A stretch of 64,000 nt of DNA from Pseudomonadota bacterium. Lineage in GTDB: Bacteria > Pseudomonadota > Gammaproteobacteria > Burkholderiales > Burkholderiaceae_C. The notes below the pieces were generated by a model. The model had not been told where the DNA came from. It did not search any database and saw only the letters and a list, made by a program, of their open reading frames with translations. Shown here piece after piece: positions 1 through 10,424 of this stretch (position 1 is its first letter; each line of letters opens with the position of its first letter). Position numbers and translations under genes: made by a program. The DNA is taken from contig JAKCDM010000001.1 of the NCBI GenBank assembly GCA_021841865.1, positions 1 through 64,000 on the forward strand, given 5' to 3'.

Positions 1-2
1 AG

Positions 3-1271
3 GCCTACATCGTCGGCGGCGCGGTGCGCGACATGCTGCTGGGGCTCAAGCCCAAGGACTTCGACGTCGCCACCAACGCCACGCCCGAGCAGGTCAAGCC
101 GCTGTTCCGGCGCGCCCTGCTCATCGGCCGGCGCTTTCGCATCGTGCACGTGCTGTTCGGCCGCGAAGTCATCGAGGTGTCGACCTTTCGCGCCAACCCG
201 GACGCGCAAGGCGAGGCGGTCGACGGCGACGAACGCAGCCGCGACAAGCTCGCCGGACGCCAGCATGCGGTCGATGCGCATGGCCGCCTGCTGCGCGACA
301 ACGTCTGGGGCAGCCAGGAAGAGGACGCGGCGCGCCGGGACTTCACTGTCAACGCGTTGTATTACGACCCGAGCCGCGACGTGGTGGTCGACTACCACCA
401 CGGCCTGCGCGACCTCAAGGCGCGCACGCTGCGCATGATCGGCGAGCCCTCGCGGCGCTACCGCGAGGACCCGGTGCGACTGCTGCGCGTGGCGCGCTTC
501 GCCGCCAAGCTGGGTTTCGACATCGCCCCCGGCACGCTGCACCCGATCGCCACGCACTCGGAACTGCTGCACAACGTGCCGTCGGCGCGACTGTTCGACG
601 AAACCATCAAGCTGCTGCAGACCGGACATGCGCTGGCCTCGCTGGACAACCTGCGGCGCCTGGGGCTGCACAAGGGCCTGCTGCCGCTGATCGACCTGGC
701 GCTGAGCCAGCCGCGCGGCGAAGCCTTCGTGATGGCGGCGCTGGGCGACACCGACGCACGCATCGGCGCCGGCAAGACGGCCAGTCCGTCGTTCCTGTTC
801 GCCTGCCTGCTGTGGCCGCAGGTCGGGCAGCGCTGGGCCGAACTGCAGGAAGAGGGCGTGCCGCAGATCGCCGCGCTCGACCAGGCCGCCGATGAAGTGC
901 TGGCGGCGCAGGCCGAGCGCCTGGCCATCCAGCGGCGCATCAGCGTGGACATGCGCGAGATCTGGGCGCTGCAGCCGCGACTGGCGCGACGCACGTCCCG
1001 CTACGCCTTCGGCGCGCTGGAACACCCGCGCTTTCGTGCCGCCTTCGATTTCCTGCTGCTGCGCGCGCGCACCGGCGAAGCCGCCCAGGAACTGGCCCAG
1101 TGGTGGCAGGACTTCCAGGACGCCGACGAAGCCGGCCGCGCGGCCCTGCTCGAGCAGGCCGCGCGCAGCGGGCCAGCGGAGGCACCGAAGAAGCGGCGCC
1201 GCAGGCGCCGCAAGCCGGCAGCTGCCGAAGCCGGCGCCGTCGACACCGCGGCGGACTCCGGCCAGGACTGA
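3..1271 (+). CDS. pcnB: Poly(A) polymerase I (5' end truncated by window edge)
   Basis: Reading frame open from window start (AYIVGGAVRDMLLGLKPKDFDVATNATPEQVK), class II polyA polymerase/CCA-adding nucleotidyltransferase signature; basic C-terminal tail; followed by folK in overlapping TGATG arrangement. Confidence 0.93.
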   Translation, partial: AYIVGGAVRDMLLGLKPKDFDVATNATPEQVKPLFRRALLIGRRFRIVHVLFGREVIEVSTFRANPDAQGEAVDGDERSRDKLAGRQHAVDAHGRLLRDNVWGSQEEDAARRDFTVNALYYDPSRDVVVDYHHGLRDLKARTLRMIGEPSRRYREDPVRLLRVARFAAKLGFDIAPGTLHPIATHSELLHNVPSARLFDETIKLLQTGHALASLDNLRRLGLHKGLLPLIDLALSQPRGEAFVMAALGDTDARIGAGKTASPSFLFACLLWPQVGQRWAELQEEGVPQIAALDQAADEVLAAQAERLAIQRRISVDMREIWALQPRLARRTSRYAFGALEHPRFRAAFDFLLLRARTGEAAQELAQWWQDFQDADEAGRAALLEQAARSGPAEAPKKRRRRRRKPAAAEAGAVDTAADSGQD

Positions 1272-1789
1272 TGCCCTGCGCGGACCCGCGTTCGGCGCTC
1301 GTCGGCCTGGGCGCCAACCTGGGCGACGCGCGTGCCACGCTGCGCGCCGCGCTGCGAGACCTGGACCAGGTTCCCGGCTGCGCGCTGCTGCGCGTGTCGG
1401 CGCTGTGGGGCAGCGCCCCCGTCGACGCCGGCGGACCCGACTATTGCAACGCGGTGGCCGAGCTGCGCAGCACCCTGGCGCCGCATGCGCTGCTGCGCGC
1501 GCTGCAGGACATCGAGCAGCGGCACGGCCGCGTGCGCCCTGCGGGCATGCGCAACGCGCCGCGCACCCTCGACCTCGATCTGCTGTGGCTCGGCGACCTG
1601 CGCGTGGACGATGAGCAACTGAGCCTGCCCCACCCGCGCATGCACCTGCGCGCCTTCGTGCTGGCTCCGCTGGCCGAGCTTCACCCGCACTGGCGCCTGC
1701 CCGGCGGCGAGCCGATCGACGCGGCCGTGCGTCGCCTGCGCGCCGAAGGCCAGCAGCTGCACCGCATCGGCGCGCTCGACCCGGGCTGA
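1271..1789 (+). CDS. folK: 2-amino-4-hydroxy-6-hydroxymethyldihydropteridine pyrophosphokinase
   Basis: ALVGLGANLGDARATL..., RPAGMRNAPRTLDLDLLWLGDLR, LPHPRMHLRAFVLAPLAEL HPPK motifs; start overlaps pcnB stop. Confidence 0.93.
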   Translation: MPCADPRSALVGLGANLGDARATLRAALRDLDQVPGCALLRVSALWGSAPVDAGGPDYCNAVAELRSTLAPHALLRALQDIEQRHGRVRPAGMRNAPRTLDLDLLWLGDLRVDDEQLSLPHPRMHLRAFVLAPLAELHPHWRLPGGEPIDAAVRRLRAEGQQLHRIGALDPG

Positions 1790-2332
1790 TCAGTCACGCG
1801 GCGCCTGCGCGGCGCCGGGGCCGAGCGGGCGCTGCATCATCACCACGTCCAGCCAGCGCCCGAACTTCCAGCCGACCGACTGCAGCACCCCGCAATGCCG
1901 AAAACCGTTGCGTTCATGCAACGCAACCGAAGCGTGGTTGGCGGAATCGCCGATCACCGCGAGCATCTGGCGCGCCCCGGCCTGCTCGGCACGCCGCACC
2001 AGCTCGGCCAGCAGCCGCGAGCCCAGGCCGGCGCCGACGCGCTCGGGATGAATGTAGACCGAGTCCTCCAGCGTCCATGCGAAGGCAGCGCGCTCGCGAA
2101 ACCAGTTGGCATAGGCAAAGCCGGCGATCTCCCCGCCCATCTCGGCGACCAGCCAGGGCAGCGCGCGGGATTGCACCAGGCGCATGCGCTCGCCCATCTG
2201 CTGCTGGCCCGGCGCCTCGGTCTCGAAGCTGCCCGTGCCATGCTGGACATGGTGGGCGTAGATAGCGGTGATGGCAGGCAGGTCGGCGGCGCTGGCATCG
2301 CGCAGCAGCACGGCGGCGGATTCGGTGGGCAT
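1790..2332 (-). CDS. GNAT family N-acetyltransferase (phosphinothricin acetyltransferase-like)
   Basis: [41 protein letters not shown]...[24 protein letters not shown]; start chosen at internal Met within the longer ORF. Confidence 0.85.
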   Translation of the reverse strand: MPTESAAVLLRDASAADLPAITAIYAHHVQHGTGSFETEAPGQQQMGERMRLVQSRALPWLVAEMGGEIAGFAYANWFRERAAFAWTLEDSVYIHPERVGAGLGSRLLAELVRRAEQAGARQMLAVIGDSANHASVALHERNGFRHCGVLQSVGWKFGRWLDVVMMQRPLGPGAAQAPRD

Positions 2333-2371
2333 GTGCTTGGGGCAAACGAGGGTGTGGGGCCGGGGTGGGTC

Positions 2372-2377
2372 TATAAT
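2372..2377 (+). promoter_or_regulatory. Putative -10 box (TATAAT) about 250 bp upstream of rpsP
   Basis: Exact TATAAT in a GC-rich context; -35 is weak. Confidence 0.35.
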
Positions 2378-2623
2378 GAAGAGTTTACCGGTGGCTTGCG
2401 CGCCGTCTTGCAGGAAAGTCGGGCAGGAAACACGGGCAGGATCGGGGGATCGGGGCCGCTTCTCGGGGCGGCTTCGGCCCGGTCCGGCCGTTTCGGCCGA
2501 TGCCTGCGCGCGGACGCGCTCACCGGTGAAGACATGATGCGAAGGATGCTCGAACCGCCGACGGCGTCCGCCTTCCGACATTCGCGCATCCTCACACTCG
2601 CAATATTCGCAGGAATTCCGAAC

Positions 2624-2896
2624 ATGGTCGTCATTCGTCTGTCCCGCGCCGGCGCCAAGGGCCGCCCCTTCTACCACATCGTCGCCACCGACTCGCGCAA
2701 TCGCCGCGACGGCCGCTACATCGAGCGCCTGGGTTTCTACAACCCGGTGGCGCGCGGCCAGGAACAGGGCCTGCGCGTGTCGATGGAGCGACTGAACTAC
2801 TGGACCGGCGTGGGTGCCCAGCTGTCCGACACCGTGCAGCGCCTGGTCAAGCAGCAGGCCAAGCAGCCGGCCGTCGAAGCTCCCGCCGCGGCCTGA
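2624..2896 (+). CDS. rpsP: 30S ribosomal protein S16
   Basis: [41 protein letters not shown]. Confidence 0.97.
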   Translation: MVVIRLSRAGAKGRPFYHIVATDSRNRRDGRYIERLGFYNPVARGQEQGLRVSMERLNYWTGVGAQLSDTVQRLVKQQAKQPAVEAPAAA

Positions 2897-2939
2897 TGTC
2901 CGCACGCGCGTCCCGCCCGGGTCGCGCCTGCGGCGCGCG

Positions 2940-3524
2940 ATGAAACCCACGCGCGACCCGGCACCGGCGCAAGGCGCCGAGCCGGACTGGCCCGCCGACC
3001 TGATCGAGGTCGGCTATGTGCTCGACGCCTGGGGAATCCGCGGCTGGGTGCGCGTCGCGCCCGACGCGGCCGAGCCGGCGGCACTGCTGGCGGCTCCCGT
3101 CTGGTGGCTGCAGGGCCCTGCATCGCGAGGCGTGGCGCCGCGGCGCTGCCTGGCGCGGCGCCTGGCTCGCCGCCACGGCTCCAGCGTGGTGGCCCTGCTC
3201 GACGGAGTCGACGACCGCAACTCCGCGGAGCAGCTCAAGGGCTGGACCATCCTGGTACGCCGGGAGGACTTTCCGCCTTCCAGCGGCGACGAGTTCTACT
3301 GGGTGGATCTGATCGGCTGCGAAGTCGTCGACCGCGACGGCCGCGAGCTCGGCCAGGTGATCGGCCTGCTCGACAGCGGCGCGCAATCGGTGTTGCGCCT
3401 GCGCCGCCCGCAGGCGGACGACGACCCCCCCGAGCGACTGATCCCCTTCGTCGACGCCTACATCGCCGACGTCGACCTGCCCGGACGGCGCATCGTCGCC
3501 GACTGGCAGCCCGACTACGACTGA
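2940..3524 (+). CDS. rimM: Ribosome maturation factor RimM
   Basis: [22 protein letters not shown]...[13 protein letters not shown]...[24 protein letters not shown]; operon context. Confidence 0.95.
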   Translation: MKPTRDPAPAQGAEPDWPADLIEVGYVLDAWGIRGWVRVAPDAAEPAALLAAPVWWLQGPASRGVAPRRCLARRLARRHGSSVVALLDGVDDRNSAEQLKGWTILVRREDFPPSSGDEFYWVDLIGCEVVDRDGRELGQVIGLLDSGAQSVLRLRRPQADDDPPERLIPFVDAYIADVDLPGRRIVADWQPDYD

Positions 3525-4303
3525 TGCTGCGCTTCGACGTCCTCACGCTGTTCGCGGGCTACTTCGAACCGCTGCGCACGCAAGGCATCTGCCGGCGCGC
3601 ATTCGACTCCGGCTTGCTGCAGCTGCACACCTGGAATCCACGGGACTACGCCAGCGGAGCTCACCGCAGCGTGGACGACCGGCCCTACGGCGGCGGCCCC
3701 GGCATGGTCATGCTGGCCGAGCCGCTGCTGGGCGCGCTGCAGGCAGCGCGCACGGCGCGCGCCGCAGCGGGCGCGGCGCCGGCACCCGTGCTGCTGTTCA
3801 GCCCGGCCGGACGCGTGCTGCGTCAGCCCGAGGTTCGCGAACTGGCCGAGTCGTCGGGCGCGGTACTGGTGTGCGGACGCTACGAAGGCGTCGACCAGCG
3901 CTTCATCGACCTGCACGTCGACGAGGAGATCAGCCTCGGCGATTTCGTTCTGTCGGGCGGGGAGATCCCGGCGATGGCGCTGATCGACGCGGTGGCCCGA
4001 TTGCAGCCCGGGGTCCTGGGCGACGAACTGTCGGCGCAGCAGGACAGCTTCTCCGACGGGCTGCTCGACTGTCCGCATTACACCCGGCCTCCCCGCTTCC
4101 AGGAGCGCGGCGTGCCCGAGGCGCTGATGAGCGGCGACCATGCTCGCATCGCGCGCTGGCGCCGCGACCGCATGCTGGAACTGAGCTGGCGCCGGCGCCC
4201 CGAACTGGTGCTCGAGCTCGAGCGCGAACAGCGCCTGGACCGCGACGACCTGCGCCTGCTCGAAACCTTGCGCGCGAACCGGAACCAGGGCGGCGAAGCC
4301 TGA
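3524..4303 (+). CDS. trmD: tRNA (guanine-N1)-methyltransferase
   Basis: [26 protein letters not shown]...[14 protein letters not shown]...[15 protein letters not shown]...[14 protein letters not shown]; overlaps rimM stop. Confidence 0.97.
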   Translation: MLRFDVLTLFAGYFEPLRTQGICRRAFDSGLLQLHTWNPRDYASGAHRSVDDRPYGGGPGMVMLAEPLLGALQAARTARAAAGAAPAPVLLFSPAGRVLRQPEVRELAESSGAVLVCGRYEGVDQRFIDLHVDEEISLGDFVLSGGEIPAMALIDAVARLQPGVLGDELSAQQDSFSDGLLDCPHYTRPPRFQERGVPEALMSGDHARIARWRRDRMLELSWRRRPELVLELEREQRLDRDDLRLLETLRANRNQGGEA

Positions 4304-4489
4304 AACCCGGCGCTTTGCCGCGGCTGCGCTATACTTGAGCGTTTTTCGCGATCCTCTGCCCGGCACCGGGCGCCGCGAAGCGCGACCGTCAACGGGTTCG
4401 GCATGCCACGGGCATGCGCCCAGGGCGGCCGCGGCGGCGACCTCACTTCCCTACAACCAACGCGCGGCGCAAGATCCCAGGAGTCTTCG

Positions 4490-4855
4490 ATGAGCACCCA
4501 TCTGATTCAGCAACTCGAGCAGGAAGAAATCAAGCGCCTGACCGAGGGCAAGGCCATTCCCGATTTCGCCCCCGGCGACACCGTGGTGGTCAACGTCAAC
4601 GTGGTCGAGGGTTCGCGCAAGCGCGCCCAGGCCTACGAGGGCGTGGTCATCGCCCGCCGCAACCGCGGGCTGAACTCGAACTTCATCGTGCGCAAGATTT
4701 CGTCCGGCGAAGGCGTCGAGCGCACCTTCCAGCTGTACTCGCCGATGATCGCGTCGATCCAGGTCAAGCGCCGCGGCGACGTGCGTCGCGCCAAGCTGTA
4801 CTACCTGCGCGGCCGCACCGGCAAGTCGGCTCGCATCAAGGAAAAGCTGTCCTGA
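4490..4855 (+). CDS. rplS: 50S ribosomal protein L19
   Basis: [12 protein letters not shown]...[46 protein letters not shown]. Confidence 0.97.
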   Translation: MSTHLIQQLEQEEIKRLTEGKAIPDFAPGDTVVVNVNVVEGSRKRAQAYEGVVIARRNRGLNSNFIVRKISSGEGVERTFQLYSPMIASIQVKRRGDVRRAKLYYLRGRTGKSARIKEKLS

Positions 4856-4916
4856 TGCGTTCCTGGTCCGCGGCCCCGCCGGCATCGATGATGCCCGCGA
4901 CCCGTTGCGTGATCCG

Positions 4917-4947
4917 CAGCCGACCCGAGGGTCGGCTGTTTGCTTTT
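4917..4947 (+). terminator. Intrinsic terminator downstream of rplS
   Basis: CAGCCGACC-CGAG-GGTCGGCTG perfect 9-bp stem followed by TTTGCTTTT. Confidence 0.85.
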
Positions 4948-4972
4948 GCGCGCCGCGTGCGCCTGCCGCTCC

Positions 4973-5746
4973 GTGTCCGCGTCTGACGCCCGCGGCGTGC
5001 CACCCCGATCGCTGCCGACGGTCGAGGCCGAGTCGGCACCGGTGCTCGAACGCCACGACCACCTGCCGGCGGTGCCGGCGCAGCGCCTGCAGCCGCAGGC
5101 GCTGCGCGAGCACTTCGCGCGCTGGCAACGCGGCGCAACCGACAGCTCGACGCTGTCGTGGCTGCCCGAGCGCCCCGGTGACCTGCCTGCTGCCGAGCGC
5201 GTGGCCGCGCGCCAGGCCTCGGTGCTGGTTCCGCTGGTCATGCGCGACAGCGGCGTGCGCATGCTGCTGACCCGGCGCGATGCGCGCCTGGCGGTGCACG
5301 CCGGGCAGATCAGCTTTCCCGGCGGAGGCCGCGACCCCGAGGATCGGGACGCAGTGCACACCGCGTTGCGCGAGGCCGAGGAGGAGATCGGGCTCGCCGC
5401 GGCACAGGTCGAGCCGCTGGCGTGCATGCCGCTGTACACCACGGTCACCGGATTCGCGGTCACGCCGGTGGTGGCGCTGGTGCACGCCCATTCCCGCTGG
5501 CACCCGCAGCCCACCGAAGTGGCCGAGGTGTTCGAGGTGCCGCTGGAATTCCTGATGAATCCGGCGCACCACGAGGTGCGCGCGTGGGATCCGCCGCAGC
5601 CACCCGCAGCGGCACCCGCCGGCGGTCCGGGACGGCGCATGTTCTACGCGATGCCGTGGACGGATCCCCACACCGGCAAGAGCTATTTCATCTGGGGAGC
5701 CACCGCGGGAATGATCCGCAACCTGTATCGCCTGCTCATCGCTTAG
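4973..5746 (+). CDS. NUDIX hydrolase, CoA pyrophosphatase-like
   Basis: GQISFPGGGRDPEDRDAVHTALREAEEEIGL Nudix box; GTG start chosen because the longer ORF start lies in the rplS terminator. Confidence 0.85.
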   Translation: MSASDARGVPPRSLPTVEAESAPVLERHDHLPAVPAQRLQPQALREHFARWQRGATDSSTLSWLPERPGDLPAAERVAARQASVLVPLVMRDSGVRMLLTRRDARLAVHAGQISFPGGGRDPEDRDAVHTALREAEEEIGLAAAQVEPLACMPLYTTVTGFAVTPVVALVHAHSRWHPQPTEVAEVFEVPLEFLMNPAHHEVRAWDPPQPPAAAPAGGPGRRMFYAMPWTDPHTGKSYFIWGATAGMIRNLYRLLIA

Positions 5747-5755
5747 CATGCGCAC

Positions 5756-6727
5756 ATGGCGTTTTTCTCGGTCCTGCTCTCCCTGCTGCTCGAACAGGTC
5801 AAGCCCCTGGGGCGCTTGAGCCTGGTGTACACCCTGCGAACCTGGGTGGCCGATTTCGCGTCGCGCAACTTCGACGCAGGCGAACGCCGCCACGGTCTGG
5901 CAGCCTGGTTCATCGCCGTGGTGCTGCCGGCACTGCTGACCCTCGGGGTCTATATCGCGGCCTTGCGGGTGAACGTTCTGCTGGCCTTCGCGTGGAACGT
6001 GGCGGTGCTGTACTTCACACTAGGTTTTCGTCAGTTTTCGCACTATTTCACTGATATCAGTGATGCGCTCAATCGCGGCGACATCCCGGGTGCGCGGGCC
6101 ATCCTGCGCCAATGGAAGTCCCTCGACACGGTCGAGATGTCGGCCGACGACGTGATCCAGCAGACCATCGAGCACGCGCTGGTCGCCGCGCAGCGCTATG
6201 TGCTGGGGGTGTTCTTCTGGTTCCTGCTTCCGCTGGGCCCGGCAGGCGCGGTGCTGTACCGCATGGCCGAGTTCACCGCGGGCAAGTGGAATTCCAGCGG
6301 CTCCGAGGCCAGCCCGTGGCTGCGGCGCTTCGCCAGCCGCGCCTTCTACCTGCTCGACTGGCTGCCGGCCAGGCTGACCGCGATCGGCTACGCGGTGGTC
6401 GGCAACTTCGAGGAAGCCGCCGACATGTGGCGCAACTACGCGCGCCTGTGGCCCGACGCCAATACCGGCGCGATGCTCGCTTCGGCCGCCGGCGCAGTCG
6501 GCATCCGCCTGGGCGCCACGGCCAGCGCGGCCCCCACGCAGGCCAGCGAACCCGGTGAGCAGACGTGGGGCCAGGCCATCGACGCCGAACCGCTGATGGC
6601 GCCGCAGATGCCCGGCGCCGTCCCCCAGGCGGGACACCTGCGCAGCGTGGTCGGCCTGGTGTGGCGTTCGGTGCTGTTGTGGATGCTGCTGCTGGCGGTG
6701 GTGACCATCACCATGTGGGTGTCCTGA
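5756..6727 (+). CDS. CobD/CbiB family membrane protein
   Basis: MAFFSVLLSLLLEQVKPLGRLSLVYTLRTWVADFASRNFDAGERRHG...; family typical of betaproteobacteria. Confidence 0.75.
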   Translation: MAFFSVLLSLLLEQVKPLGRLSLVYTLRTWVADFASRNFDAGERRHGLAAWFIAVVLPALLTLGVYIAALRVNVLLAFAWNVAVLYFTLGFRQFSHYFTDISDALNRGDIPGARAILRQWKSLDTVEMSADDVIQQTIEHALVAAQRYVLGVFFWFLLPLGPAGAVLYRMAEFTAGKWNSSGSEASPWLRRFASRAFYLLDWLPARLTAIGYAVVGNFEEAADMWRNYARLWPDANTGAMLASAAGAVGIRLGATASAAPTQASEPGEQTWGQAIDAEPLMAPQMPGAVPQAGHLRSVVGLVWRSVLLWMLLLAVVTITMWVS

Positions 6728-6790
6728 AACCGCTTCGGGCCGGGCAGCGCCCGGCCCTGCGGACTTCGCGGGCCGACGGCCCGCGCGGAT

Positions 6791-8758
6791 TCAGGCGGCG
6801 CGCAGCAGCCAGCGGTTGACCCGCTGCACGTAGGCCGCGGGATCCTCCGGCATGCCACCCTCGGCCAGCACGGCCTGGTCGAACAGGATGCGGCTGAGCT
6901 CGTCGAAGGCCTCGGCCTGCTCCGGCCCGGCGGCGACCTGCTGCTGCAGGCGCTTGACCAGCTCGTGCTCCGGGTTGATTTCCAGGATCGGCTCGGCGCG
7001 CGGCGCTTCCTGCCCCGCCTGACGAAGCAGGCGTTGCAGATGCGAGCTGAGCTCGCCCTCGTCGGCCACCAGGCAGGCGGGCGAGTCGACCAGGCGCGAG
7101 CTGATGCGCACATCCTTGGCCATGCCCGCCAGCGCCGTCTTCATGCGCTCGAGCAGGTCCTTGTGGGTCTGCGCCGCCTGCTCGGCCAGCTTCTTGTCCT
7201 GCTCGTCCTGCAACGCGCCCAGGTCGGCGCCGCCGCGGGCCACCGACTGCAGCGGCTTGCCGCCGAACTCGTGCAGCGCGCTGAGCATCCACTCGTCGAC
7301 GCGGTCGGTGAGCAGCAGCACCTCCACCCCCTTGCGCCGGAACATCTCGAGCTGCGGGCTCGAGCGCGCGGCGCGGGGATTGTCCGCGGTTACGTAGTAG
7401 ATCGCCGTCTGCTCGGGCTTCATGCGCTCGACATACGCGGCCAGCGACACGTCCTGCGCGTCGGAATCATTGTGCGTGGAGGCGAAGCGAAGCAGCCCGG
7501 CGAGACGCTCGCGATTGGCGAAGTCCTCGGCCACGCCTTCCTTCAGCACCTGCCCGAACTCGGCCCAGAATGTGGCGTACTTGTCCTTTTGCGCCTGCTC
7601 GTCGCTGCCTGCCAGGTCCTCCAGCATGGACAGCACGCGGCGCGTGCTGCCGTCGCGGATGGCCCGCATGTCGCGGCTTTCCTGCAGCAGCTCGCGCGAG
7701 ACGTTGAGCGGCAGGTCGGCGCTGTCGATCACGCCGCGCACGAAGCGCAGGTAGCCGGGCAGCAGGCTGCTGGCGTCGTCGAGAATGAACACGCGCTTGA
7801 CGTACAACTTCACGCCGCCGTGGGCATCGCGGTTGTACAGGTCGAACGGCGCCTTGGCCGGCACGTACAGCAGTTGCGTGTACTCGCTTCGCCCCTCGAC
7901 CCGGTTGTGGGTCCACGCCAGCGGTGCGTCGCCATCGTGGGCGATCTGCTTGTAGAAGTCGATGTACTGCTGATCGTCGAGCTCGGACTTCGGCCGCGCC
8001 CACAGCGCCGCCGCCTTGTTGACCTGCTCCCACTCGTCGCGCACCACTTCCTGCTTGCTCTCGGCATCCCATTCACGCTTGCGCATCTCGATGGGCAGCG
8101 AGATGTGATCCGAGTAGCGCGACACGATGGTCTTGAGCTTCCAGTTCTCCAGCAGGTCGGAGAACTGCTGGTCCTCGGCGTCGGCGCGCAGGTGCAGCAC
8201 CACGTCGGTGCCGCGAGCGGCGCGCTCGATGGGCTCGACGCTGAATTCGCCGGTGCCGTCGGACGACCAGCGAACGCCCTGCGCCGCCGGCAGCCCGGCG
8301 CGGCGGCTCTCGACGGTGATTCGATCGGCGACGATGAAACCCGAATAGAAGCCCACGCCGAACTGACCGATCAGGTTGGCGTCGCCCTTGTGCTGCTCGC
8401 CCATGCGCTGCATGAACTCGCGGGTGCCCGACTTGGCGATGGTGCCCAGATGCTCCACCGCGTCCTCCAGCGACAGGCCGATGCCGTTGTCGCTGACCGT
8501 CACGGTGCGTGCCACGGGATCGAAGTCGACGCGGATTCGCAGCTCGCTGGCGCCCTCCCACAGCGCGCTGTCGTCGATGGCCAGGTAGCGCAGCTTGTCG
8601 CAGGCGTCGGAAGCGTTCGACACCAGCTCGCGCAGGAAGATGTCCCGGTTGGAATACAGCGAGTGGGCGACCAGGTGCAGCAGTTGCCGCACCTCGGCCT
8701 GGAAAGCATGGGTATGGGGCGCCGAGGCCTCAACCGGGGTCGGATTTGGTGTACTCAT
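6791..8758 (-). CDS. htpG: Molecular chaperone HtpG (Hsp90)
   Basis: [42 protein letters not shown]...[26 protein letters not shown]...[15 protein letters not shown]. Confidence 0.97.
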   Translation of the reverse strand: MSTPNPTPVEASAPHTHAFQAEVRQLLHLVAHSLYSNRDIFLRELVSNASDACDKLRYLAIDDSALWEGASELRIRVDFDPVARTVTVSDNGIGLSLEDAVEHLGTIAKSGTREFMQRMGEQHKGDANLIGQFGVGFYSGFIVADRITVESRRAGLPAAQGVRWSSDGTGEFSVEPIERAARGTDVVLHLRADAEDQQFSDLLENWKLKTIVSRYSDHISLPIEMRKREWDAESKQEVVRDEWEQVNKAAALWARPKSELDDQQYIDFYKQIAHDGDAPLAWTHNRVEGRSEYTQLLYVPAKAPFDLYNRDAHGGVKLYVKRVFILDDASSLLPGYLRFVRGVIDSADLPLNVSRELLQESRDMRAIRDGSTRRVLSMLEDLAGSDEQAQKDKYATFWAEFGQVLKEGVAEDFANRERLAGLLRFASTHNDSDAQDVSLAAYVERMKPEQTAIYYVTADNPRAARSSPQLEMFRRKGVEVLLLTDRVDEWMLSALHEFGGKPLQSVARGGADLGALQDEQDKKLAEQAAQTHKDLLERMKTALAGMAKDVRISSRLVDSPACLVADEGELSSHLQRLLRQAGQEAPRAEPILEINPEHELVKRLQQQVAAGPEQAEAFDELSRILFDQAVLAEGGMPEDPAAYVQRVNRWLLRAA

Positions 8759-8896
8759 GGTCAAAGGGTGCAGTTGACAGCGCCGCGCGAGGCGGCCGAT
8801 GGCTGCGGTCCGCGCCGGCAGCGCGACCGTCCGCAGGCAGTTTGGGGCGCGCGCGCCGATTTCAAGCCCCATCGCGCGCGCCGTGGGGCGCCGGGG

Positions 8897-9772
8897 CTAC
8901 GCCGCGCGCGCCGCCAGCAGCCGGCGCAGGCGCGGCAGCGCACGCAGTGCGTTGGCGCTGGTCACCGCTGCCGCATGCTGCGGGGTCCAGCCGCGCAGGC
9001 CGGCCAGCACGGCGCCCAGGCGCGGCAGTTCAGCCGGCTCGTTGGGCCTGGGCTGCCCGCCGTGGGCGATCCACTGCGGCGCCATGTCGGGCGCGTCGGT
9101 CTCCAGCACCAGCGCCTGCTCGTCGAGACCCTGGGCCAGGCGCCGGATGTTGCGCGATCGCTCGAAACTCAACATGCCGCCGAAGCCCAGGCACAGGCCC
9201 TGGGCGATGAACGCGCGGGCCTGCTGCTCGCTGCCGTTGAAGGCATGCGCGATGCCGCCCGGCCCGCGTGTGCCCCACTGGCGACGCCGCAGCGCCGCCG
9301 CCATCGGGTCCTGCGCACGGCGCAGATGCAGCAGCACCGGCAGCTCGAAGCGCGCGGCGAGGTCGAGCTGCTGCTCCCACCACCAGGCCTGCTCGGCACG
9401 CTCGTCGGCGGATGCCGGCACGAAGTGGTCGAGCCCGATCTCACCGACCGCGACCAGGCGCGGATCGTCGAGATGCGCTGCCAGCGCGTCGCGCACGCGC
9501 TCGAGCTGCTCGCGGCCCAGGCCGCGCACGTACAGCGGATGCACTCCCAGCGCGTAGGCGAAGCCATGCGCATGGGCCAGCTCGCGCACCACGTCGAAAC
9601 GATCCGGATGCACAGCCGGAATGACCACGCAGGCCACGCCGGCCTGGCGCGCGCGCTCCAGCATGGCCGGGCGCGAGGAGTCGAACTCCTGCGCGTCGAG
9701 ATGGGCATGCGTGTCGATCCACAGCGCACGCCCCGGCACGGAGTGCTCGGCGGGCGAATTGGGCGAGGACAT
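8897..9772 (-). CDS. TatD family hydrolase
   Basis: WIDTHAHLDAQEFD...VAVGEIGLDHF...LVLETDAPDMAP metal-binding motifs; start at internal Met (MSSPNSPAEHS). Confidence 0.92.
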   Translation of the reverse strand: MSSPNSPAEHSVPGRALWIDTHAHLDAQEFDSSRPAMLERARQAGVACVVIPAVHPDRFDVVRELAHAHGFAYALGVHPLYVRGLGREQLERVRDALAAHLDDPRLVAVGEIGLDHFVPASADERAEQAWWWEQQLDLAARFELPVLLHLRRAQDPMAAALRRRQWGTRGPGGIAHAFNGSEQQARAFIAQGLCLGFGGMLSFERSRNIRRLAQGLDEQALVLETDAPDMAPQWIAHGGQPRPNEPAELPRLGAVLAGLRGWTPQHAAAVTSANALRALPRLRRLLAARAA

Positions 9773-9854
9773 CGATGTGTGCAATAATGGACGGCTGTAT
9801 TGTGCGACAGGCAAGGCGAGCGCGGATGCGCTGCGTCGATGGCCCTGTCGCGCT

Positions 9855-9947
9855 GGAGACGTGACCGAGAGGCCGAAGGTGCTCCCCTGCTAAGGGAGTA
9901 TGCGGTGTAGAGCCGCATCGTGGGTTCGAATCCCACCGTCTCCGCCA
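9855..9947 (+). tRNA. tRNA-Ser (anticodon GCT), CCA encoded
   Basis: GGAGACG...CGTCTCC-G-CCA acceptor stem, CTCCC-CTGCTAA-GGGAG anticodon arm, long variable arm, GTGGGTTCGAATCCCAC T-arm. Confidence 0.97.
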
Positions 9948-10106
9948 GCACCCCCGAACTGCGCCGATACGGGCAAATCGCCAAGCCGCGATCGCTCGCC
10001 TGTTCACCTGCGCCCCATGCTGAGACAATAGCCTTCGCGCTGGATCCCCTGGATCCACGCGCCGACAGCACATGTCGGTGCCCTCAATGTCCCGCCAGGA
10101 GCGAAT

Positions 10107-10406
10107 GTGTTGCTGCGATGGTTCGACGCCCGCGAGGCGAAGGCTTTCGGCGAGGATCTCGCCAGATACTATGACGCCGAGCTGCGCTCGATCGGCCGCG
10201 CCAGCGCGTCGAAGCAGGACGAGAAGCAGCGCAAGCTGCTCGGGCGCGTGCTGCAGCGCTCACAGCAGTTCGCACGGCAGCACCGGCTGAACGTCTACCG
10301 CAAGGCCAAGCTCAGCAATCGGCTGAAGTGGACGCTGAAGGACCTTGGATACGACGACGAACTGATCGATCGCCTGGTCAAGGAAGTCCTGCTGGCCCTC
10401 GCCTGA
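10107..10406 (+). CDS. Conserved hypothetical protein, GTG start
   Basis: Complete 99-aa basic/helical ORF MLLRWFDAREAKAFGEDLARYYDAEL...DELIDRLVKEVLLALA. Confidence 0.7.
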   Translation: MLLRWFDAREAKAFGEDLARYYDAELRSIGRASASKQDEKQRKLLGRVLQRSQQFARQHRLNVYRKAKLSNRLKWTLKDLGYDDELIDRLVKEVLLALA

Positions 10407-10424
10407 CAAGGTGTGAACGAAGCC

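Noticed and set aside
2378-2480. Possible RNase P RNA-like motif (AGGAAAGTCGGGC) in the rpsP leader
   Set aside because: Only a short similarity; the other conserved blocks of RNase P RNA are absent and the region is too short.
6965-9787. 940-aa plus-strand ORF
   Set aside because: Antisense shadow of htpG and tatD caused by high GC; low-complexity His/Arg/Gln-rich translation with no domain motifs.
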